From contig CAZHGE010000043.1 of NCBI GenBank assembly GCA_964531805.1, forward strand, positions 1 to 23,735: 23,735 nt of DNA. The letters run 5' to 3'. This document shows, one piece after another, positions 18,875-23,735 of this stretch. The notes beneath the pieces were generated by a model. The model was given only the letters and a program-made list of their open reading frames with translations, ran no database searches and was not told where the DNA came from. The DNA is from RGIG8767 sp964531805 (GTDB lineage Bacteria > Bacillota > Clostridia > Lachnospirales > Lachnospiraceae). Both the position numbers and the translations under genes were made by a program. Position 1 is the first letter of the stretch, and the number at the start of each line of letters is the position of its first letter.

Positions 18875-20507
18875 CATCTTTATATCTATTATTCATATGC
18901 CTACCGCCCGATGGTGAATTTTCTCCATCTGGAAAATTCATTCCCTCGGATGGCATCGTCCCTCCGGACATTTCCATCCCTTCCGGTGGTTCCATTCCTT
19001 TCGGAAAATTCATATCTCCCTGCGGCCGCATACCGCCACCCTTCATGCCATTATCCATAGATCCCATATCCGTTATCTGTAGATCACCGGCATCTATAAG
19101 TGTATCATTTTTCTGCGTCTCAGATGTTGCTCCAATTGTTCCATCAAGCTGTCCTCTGATACTTTCTGCACGAAGTACACAGAACTTACGAAGTGTAGAA
19201 ACACCAGTTTCAAATTCTTCATAAGTACAAAATCTAGTTGGATCTTTTTCTACATAAGGAGCAATCATGCTACTGACTTGATTAAACATCTCTTCAAAAT
19301 ATCCGTTTTCAAAATATTCTGCTATAAATTTTGAAAAATACTGATGATACAACTCCGTATATTCTTCATTTTCAAATATCCACGCAATCATCGGTCGCTC
19401 CTGTGTATCTCCGCCGGAAACAGGAGAGTCAATTGGATAATTTACGAGACTCGTCGCATCCTCCGATGACTGGAATCCACCAAAAGCAAGGTTATAATCC
19501 CATGGTATCATCTGCATCTGTCCGTCCTCTTCATAGAGATAATAATTATGGATCATTTCCCCCGTATAACTGTCAAAATTCAACACAAAATTGTGTACAA
19601 CAAAATAACGGATTACTGTTTCTATATCAACGGTATTGGTAAGATCTTCACCATTGCTGAGTTTTTTCAATGCTTCAATCAAACGAACCTTATCACTGTC
19701 TGAAATATCGGTCTTTGCATTATCAAAAATATTAGAATAACTTTCAGGATCATCATTGATGTATTTCAACAAAACATCATCGCTACCCGTTCTCATACCG
19801 CCACCATGGTCTCCAAACATTTTGTCGCCCGGCTTCCCCTGAAACTCATCCATATCGAACTTTTCGCCATTACCACGGCCTCCGCCCATACTCATGCTAT
19901 CAGGCTTATAAAGTTCTCCATAATCACTACCATAATTTCTCTGTAAAAAAGAATCTTCCACGCCTTCCACGGCAAGATAAAGCCCCCAGTCTTCACCATT
20001 CACAGTGATATAAACATAACTGCAAAGTGGAGAGGCAACACCCATTTCTCCCATCATCTGATATGTTAAGTAGTCCTTCATATAGGTATTATCCTGAATA
20101 ATATTATTCAAGGCAAGTTTATCCAGCCCGTGATAACTCTTCGTACTATCGTAATGATCAAACTCTACCTTAAAACTGTACCTGTCATTTCCATAGGATT
20201 CAACCTGAGTAAGGGATGTATTTCCTTTTCCACGGATTGCTACATTTTTATACACCTCATCATCTATTTCCAGCGTACAGTTATAATACTCTTCACTTTT
20301 ACAGTTGGCTGTAAATTCATCCCAGTCATCCATTATAATATTTATAGTATGAACGGTAGAAGTATCAAACAACTTATCTTCATAGCCCAAAACAGATGAC
20401 GCCTTTCGGACACCAAATTTTTCCGCATTCATAAAAAGAATCGTGAGAATCAAAGTGGCAGCAAGAACAACATAGCAGATTTTATCAAAATGCTTATATG
20501 TTGACAT
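18855..20507 (-). CDS. CotH-kinase family protein, membrane-anchored, with Met/Gly/Pro tail
   Basis: 550 residues. Residues 10-26 are a membrane helix or uncleaved signal. The catalytic-like core includes AIRGKGNTSL, DRYSFKVEFDHYD, GLDKLALNNIIQDNTYMKDYL, VYITVNGEDWGLYLAVEGVE and QMIPWDYNLAFGGF. CotH kinases phosphorylate secreted proteins, and activity is assumed by family only. An insert of about 30 Gly/Asp/Met-rich residues lies near 205-240. The last about 70 residues are a low-complexity tail rich in Met, Gly and Pro (units like FPKGMEPPEGMEMSGG). RBS GGAGG overlaps the end of the DUF4956 gene. It completes a VTC-DUF4956-CotH operon, a known gene set in clostridia whose joint role is not settled. 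Confidence 0.88.
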   Translation of the reverse strand: MSTYKHFDKICYVVLAATLILTILFMNAEKFGVRKASSVLGYEDKLFDTSTVHTINIIMDDWDEFTANCKSEEYYNCTLEIDDEVYKNVAIRGKGNTSLTQVESYGNDRYSFKVEFDHYDSTKSYHGLDKLALNNIIQDNTYMKDYLTYQMMGEMGVASPLCSYVYITVNGEDWGLYLAVEGVEDSFLQRNYGSDYGELYKPDSMSMGGGRGNGEKFDMDEFQGKPGDKMFGDHGGGMRTGSDDVLLKYINDDPESYSNIFDNAKTDISDSDKVRLIEALKKLSNGEDLTNTVDIETVIRYFVVHNFVLNFDSYTGEMIHNYYLYEEDGQMQMIPWDYNLAFGGFQSSEDATSLVNYPIDSPVSGGDTQERPMIAWIFENEEYTELYHQYFSKFIAEYFENGYFEEMFNQVSSMIAPYVEKDPTRFCTYEEFETGVSTLRKFCVLRAESIRGQLDGTIGATSETQKNDTLIDAGDLQITDMGSMDNGMKGGGMRPQGDMNFPKGMEPPEGMEMSGGTMPSEGMNFPDGENSPSGGRHMNNRYKDENGTPQ

Positions 20508-20518
20508 ACTTTACCTCC

Positions 20519-21190
20519 TTATCCCATGTATTCCCCATTATAGCTGACAAGCACAGCACTGCAAACACCTTCCATGTCTGACAGGACATTGATAAAATCC
20601 GTATTGTCATCCTTCATGCGGATTTCCATATTCAGCTCAATCAAACCTTTTTGTGCTGTTTTACTCTTCACAACACATTTCTGAACCTGCTTTTCCAAAT
20701 ATTCCTTTGCTTTCTTTTCTGCTTCATGATTCACACAGGAAAGAACCACAATATATGGATTGCAATGTGATTTTTTATTCACAAAAACAAGAAGAATCAC
20801 ACCAATAATCACACTACCGAAAACAGCAAGCGGAATCATGCCGGCTGCCAAAACAATACCCACTGCGATTGACCAGAATAAAAACGCGATGTCCAACGGC
20901 TCTTTAATCGCTGTACGAAAACGAACAATGGAAAGCGCACCCACCATACCAAGAGAAAGCACTACATTAGAAGTTACTGCTAAAATTACCACAGTTGTAA
21001 TCATGGTAAGTGCAATCAATGTTGTTCCGAAACTGGAGGAATACATCACTCCCTGATACGTCTTTTTATATACAAAGAAAATAAACAATCCAAGCCCGAA
21101 AGCTAATATCAATGCGATTGCCATATCTAAAATACTAACACTCGCCATATTCTCCAAAAAACTTGATTTAAAAATATCATTAAAAGTCAT
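20519..21190 (-). CDS. DUF4956 membrane protein
   Basis: 223 residues. Hydrophobic segments lie at about 21-41, 48-75, 100-125 and 126-140. The family signature LSLGMVGALSIVRFRTAIKEPLDIAFLFWSI is complete. The C-terminal about 75 residues are soluble (KAKEYLEKQVQKCVVKSKTAQKGLIELNMEIRM). AAAGGAG is about 10 nt before the ATG. It is located 33 bp after the VTC-domain gene and 11 bp before cotH, so the three are co-expressed. Role unknown; probably the membrane component of the cassette. Confidence 0.88.
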   Translation of the reverse strand: MTFNDIFKSSFLENMASVSILDMAIALILAFGLGLFIFFVYKKTYQGVMYSSSFGTTLIALTMITTVVILAVTSNVVLSLGMVGALSIVRFRTAIKEPLDIAFLFWSIAVGIVLAAGMIPLAVFGSVIIGVILLVFVNKKSHCNPYIVVLSCVNHEAEKKAKEYLEKQVQKCVVKSKTAQKGLIELNMEIRMKDDNTDFINVLSDMEGVCSAVLVSYNGEYMG

Positions 21191-21223
21191 ACTCTTTTTT
21201 CTCCTTTATTATATTTGTATAAA

Positions 21224-21904
21224 TTAACCATATATTCTACAGACAGCATATTTAGAAAATGCTCCTGCACGACTGTTTTTCAATTGAACAATATCCTTAA
21301 TAATATCTGGTAAAAATTCATCCCATTTTACTTCCAAAATAATTGCATCTTCTCCTGCCGGAATTGATGTACATGACATATTAAAAAAATCCGTACCGAG
21401 CATACCTGTCCGGATATTATAATCCAATGTCACACGTACATTCCCCGGTGCAAAAACAAACGGTTCCCTTGTATAATCTACAATCGTTTTTGGCCGTAAA
21501 CCCTGTATCCTCATTTTTATGTAAAGTTCCCTGATAAGTGATTCGTTACTATCCTTCATCCAGCCCACATTACCATCTATAATTGCCTGAGTCTGTTCCT
21601 TTGTCAGCCTTGCACTCTCTTTCAAACACAAGCCATTAAGCTTACTCTTTTTCTCTAGTTTGATAAACGAAGAATCCCCATTATAATAACGGATGCGGAA
21701 TTTCTCACGAACATTCACTCCATCTATTTTCTCTCTCAATGCTTTATCCTTTGCATTATCAAAATATAGGCTTCGAATCTCATATTTTCCCTTTTCTGCA
21801 TAAGGATCTTTTTTTAATACTGCCGAAAGTCTCTGCCTGAGCACTAATAGATCTGAATAATGTATCTCTTGCTTTATTTCATGTCTGTATTTAATTTTGC
21901 TCAC
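21224..21904 (-). CDS. VTC-domain polyphosphate-polymerase-like protein
   Basis: 226 residues forming one VTC-type tunnel domain. Basic residues expected to line the tunnel are visible: KYRHEIKQEI at the start, YEIRSLYFDN, VREKFRIRYYNGD, FIKLEKKSKLNG, then RPKTIVDYTREPF, VRVTLDYNIRTG, AIILEVKWDEFLPD and a final SRAGAFSKYAVCR. In yeast Vtc4 and bacterial relatives this domain polymerises polyphosphate from nucleotide triphosphate; here that is inferred. Start is a GTG at 21904 with only a weak ribosome site (AGAAAGCAG), but no internal ATG fits the family N-terminus better. It leads the operon with DUF4956 and CotH and follows a promoter region with direct repeats. Confidence 0.88.
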   Translation of the reverse strand: MSKIKYRHEIKQEIHYSDLLVLRQRLSAVLKKDPYAEKGKYEIRSLYFDNAKDKALREKIDGVNVREKFRIRYYNGDSSFIKLEKKSKLNGLCLKESARLTKEQTQAIIDGNVGWMKDSNESLIRELYIKMRIQGLRPKTIVDYTREPFVFAPGNVRVTLDYNIRTGMLGTDFFNMSCTSIPAGEDAIILEVKWDEFLPDIIKDIVQLKNSRAGAFSKYAVCRIYG

Positions 21905-21943
21905 CTGCTTTCTGTCAAAAATTTTTAATTTTAACCAGCATCA

Positions 21944-22000
21944 ATTGTAAAGAACATATTTTATGAAAATGTGTTTGTTTCGTGAAAATTCTGTGAAAAT
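21944..22000 (-). promoter_or_regulatory. Direct-repeat activator-like site at the VTC operon promoter
   Basis: TGAAAAT occurs three times on the plus strand, at 21964-21970, 21983-21989 and 21994-22000; the last two are 11 bp apart, one DNA turn, with GTGAAAAT shared. On the minus strand a -10 TACAAT (21944-21949) has only a weak -35 where the first repeat lies. This layout fits a response regulator of the OmpR/PhoB class, and the polyphosphate gene makes a phosphate link tempting but unproven. Confidence 0.45.
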
Positions 22001-22058
22001 ACGTTTATTATATTGTTATTATTAAAGTCTTCTGACTTCAGCCTTTCCATTATTGAAC

Positions 22059-22091
22059 AAAAATAAGCTTACCACTTATCATGGCAAGCTC
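22059..22091 (-). terminator. Terminator of the AGCS symporter gene
   Basis: Minus strand GAGCTTGCC and GGTAAGCTT (22083-22091, 22065-22073) pair with two G-U, then ATTTTTG. Confidence 0.75.
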
Positions 22092-22133
22092 ATTGATTTT
22101 AAAACTATTATGTTTTGAAAATATACTTTAATC

Positions 22134-23549
22134 TTAAGATTTCTTTTTCTTATACTCATCCAATTCTTTCAGCGCATACTTGGATAACGGGAATAATGCA
22201 ATCATATTGAAAATAGTCATAAGAGCAATTCCGATATCACCAAGATCCCATACAAAAGTATAAGAAGCCAGACCGCCAATAAACAGCATTACTAATGCAA
22301 TAATCTTATAAATGGTCTGTGATCTCCAACCATCTCCCCAAATATAGGAGATGTTAGAACGGGCATAGAATAATACACCAAGGAATGTGGAAAAACTGAA
22401 CAGCCATAATACAACTGCGATAAATACCACACCAAAGGAACCTAAATGGTATTCCATTGCTCCCTGTAAAAGAGGCATCCCTTCTAATCCGGCAGATGCA
22501 CTTTCCGGTGTTAATAAAATAATCATTGCTGTACAGGTACAGATTACAATGGTATCAATAAATACACCAAATGCCTGTAAAAGACCTGCTTTTGCAGGCT
22601 GATCCACATCCGCGGTTGCTGCTGCACAAGGAGCAGAACCCGATCCTGCTTCATTTGAAAACAAACCACGTTTTGCTCCATTCATAAGTACGGCTCCAAA
22701 ACCGCCGGCAGCTACCTGACGAAGTCCAAATGCTTCCTCAAAAATACGTGCAAATACTTCTGGAATCATTTCGATATTCAAAATAATGATTACAATTGTA
22801 AATACAAAATAAATCGCAGCCATGATTGGTACGATTAAATCCAACACCTTAACCGTTGCATGTTTTCTTAACACAATGATAGCAGAAATCACAACTAACA
22901 CAATAGTAGAGTACAATGGTGGAATGTGAAACGCTGTTTCAAATGCAGACGAAACAGAATTACCAATAACCTGACTGATACCACACCAGCAAAGAAGTCC
23001 TGATAATGCAAACAATACTGCTATCACAGAATGTTTCTTCTTAGAATCTTCTTTAACAAAAAGAGCATGGATATAGTATGCGGGACCACCCTTATATCCA
23101 CCGTATAATGAATCTTTTTTCTTATATAACTGTGCAAGCGTTGCTTCAATAAATGCAGTAGAAGAACTTAAAATAGCAGTAAGCCACATCCAGAACACAG
23201 CTCCAGCGCCACCGGCTGAAATAGCTGCTACAACACCTACTAAATTACCCATACCCACTCTTGTCGCTGTGGAAACAATCAATGCCTGAAATCCGCTTAA
23301 AGAATGTTTATCTTCACTACTTTTCTTTTCCGTCATAATACGAATCATTTCTGGGAAAAACCGGAACAAAACTGCCCTTGTTTTAATCGTAAAATAGATT
23401 CCGGATGGAATCAAAATAATAACTAACAAAGATAACCCTAAATTATTTCCACCTGGAAGTGGAATGGTGATAATATCTCCCCATAAGAATTTATATACTA
23501 ATGCAATAATTGATTTGATAAATTCAAATGCAACATTTGTTTCTGCCAT
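22134..23549 (-). CDS. AGCS-family sodium:alanine/glycine symporter
   Basis: 471 residues from the ATG at 23549 (GGGG 9 nt upstream; two earlier in-frame ATGs have no ribosome site). It is an amino-acid:cation symporter, multi-spanning, with about 10-11 hydrophobic segments. Family signatures: GFQALIVSTATRVGMGNLVGV, AAISAGGAGAVFWMWLTA, GGYKGGPAYYI, and RGLFSNEAGSGSAPCAAATADVDQP followed by GVFIDTIVICTCTAMIIL. It brings Na+ (or H+) with alanine, glycine or related amino acids into the cell; the exact substrate cannot be read here. It is monocistronic, between a tRNA terminator and its own terminator. The start TATRVGMGN has Arg where many members have Ala/Gly, a small departure. Confidence 0.92.
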   Translation of the reverse strand: MAETNVAFEFIKSIIALVYKFLWGDIITIPLPGGNNLGLSLLVIILIPSGIYFTIKTRAVLFRFFPEMIRIMTEKKSSEDKHSLSGFQALIVSTATRVGMGNLVGVVAAISAGGAGAVFWMWLTAILSSSTAFIEATLAQLYKKKDSLYGGYKGGPAYYIHALFVKEDSKKKHSVIAVLFALSGLLCWCGISQVIGNSVSSAFETAFHIPPLYSTIVLVVISAIIVLRKHATVKVLDLIVPIMAAIYFVFTIVIIILNIEMIPEVFARIFEEAFGLRQVAAGGFGAVLMNGAKRGLFSNEAGSGSAPCAAATADVDQPAKAGLLQAFGVFIDTIVICTCTAMIILLTPESASAGLEGMPLLQGAMEYHLGSFGVVFIAVVLWLFSFSTFLGVLFYARSNISYIWGDGWRSQTIYKIIALVMLFIGGLASYTFVWDLGDIGIALMTIFNMIALFPLSKYALKELDEYKKKKS

Positions 23550-23634
23550 ACTTTTATACCCCATTATAAAATACATTTTTTCCATATTAATCTATGTAGC
23601 CAAACACTATCTCGCTTTGCAGAAGATCTTATCA

Positions 23635-23671
23635 AACAAAAAACTGTCCCGGACTTATTAATCCGAGACAG
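23635..23671 (-). terminator. Terminator of the tRNA-Lys gene
   Basis: Minus strand CTGTCTCGGA / TCCGGGACAG (23662-23671, 23644-23653; one G-U) followed by a T-run. It begins 9 bp past the mature tRNA end. Confidence 0.88.
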
Positions 23672-23680
23672 CTTTGCAAG

Positions 23681-23735
23681 TGAGACACGGGGGATTCGAA
23701 CCCCCGACAACCTGATTAAAAGTCAGGTGCTCTAC
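23681..23735 (-). tRNA. tRNA-Lys (UUU anticodon), 5' end beyond window
   Basis: The minus strand shows the D-arm end (GTAGAGC), the anticodon stem-loop CCTGA-CTTTTAA-TCAGG with anticodon TTT at 23718-23720, the T-arm GGGGG-TTCGAAT-CCCCC and the 3' acceptor strand GTGTCTC with discriminator A. The CCA end is not encoded. The first about 20 nt lie outside the window. Confidence 0.95.

Noticed and set aside
1..23735. CRISPR arrays, insertion sequences, integrases or attachment-site duplications
   Set aside because: No regularly spaced repeats, transposase or integrase genes were seen. The tRNA-Lys lies at the edge, but no matching 3'-end repeat was noticed inside the window.

Overview
The window reads as chromosomal DNA from a low-GC Gram-positive gut anaerobe, most likely a Lachnospiraceae-type Clostridia. 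This is inferred from strong GGAGG ribosome-binding sites, sigma-A promoters, U-tract terminators, a polyamine cluster that pairs a SAM-type spermidine synthase with the carboxy(nor)spermidine enzymes, a VTC/DUF4956/CotH cassette, and several small protein families that I associate with that group. Nearly all genes lie on the minus strand. Only a PH-domain gene and an Rpn-type nuclease gene are clearly on the plus strand.

Layout. Positions 1-6644 hold a polyamine operon transcribed leftward: decarboxylase (speA-like), spermidine synthase, agmatinase-type ureohydrolase, carboxyspermidine dehydrogenase and carboxyspermidine decarboxylase, followed by a membrane-tethered XRE regulator. Positions 6645-7110 hold a strong promoter, a multi-helix structured RNA, a terminator and a 31-bp palindrome, all ahead of speA. 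This is the most interesting non-coding object in the window. Positions 7096-8350 hold an AbiEi-type antitoxin gene whose toxin survives only as a putative C-terminal scrap, and a solo MerR regulator. Positions 8350-9064 are gene-poor, with two strong hairpin terminators and a possible coding remnant.

Positions 9065-17165 are an accessory block of small minus-strand genes: a tandem DUF1294 membrane protein, a six-CxxC zinc-ribbon membrane protein, a small membrane protein, a 49-residue DUF1232-like peptide, a NERD-domain protein, an XRE protein, a four-module zinc-ribbon/PASTA-like protein, an ArsC/Spx-like protein, a DUF4230 protein with a multispanning partner, and several unrecognised short proteins. 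Three near-identical TGCACG-N3-CGTGCA palindromes sit at the same place relative to putative promoters of three transcription units here (merR, the zinc-ribbon/PASTA unit, the DUF4230 unit). They suggest a small local regulon.

Positions 17325-18873 carry the PH-domain and Rpn nuclease genes on the plus strand. Positions 18855-21904 carry a VTC polyphosphate-polymerase-like protein, a DUF4956 membrane protein and a secreted or anchored CotH-kinase protein as one operon. Positions 22134-23549 encode an AGCS sodium:alanine/glycine symporter. The window ends inside a tRNA-Lys(UUU) gene with its own terminator.

How the parts work together. The polyamine genes can take arginine (or ornithine/lysine) through a diamine or agmatine to spermidine. 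Because no strong promoter is visible between the leader terminator and speA, the structured RNA may be the operon's leader, but a free-standing ncRNA is equally possible. The zinc-ribbon/XRE/NERD cluster has no known function that I can name and is the best candidate for an undescribed protein system. All family assignments are from reading the sequence; no database search was run.
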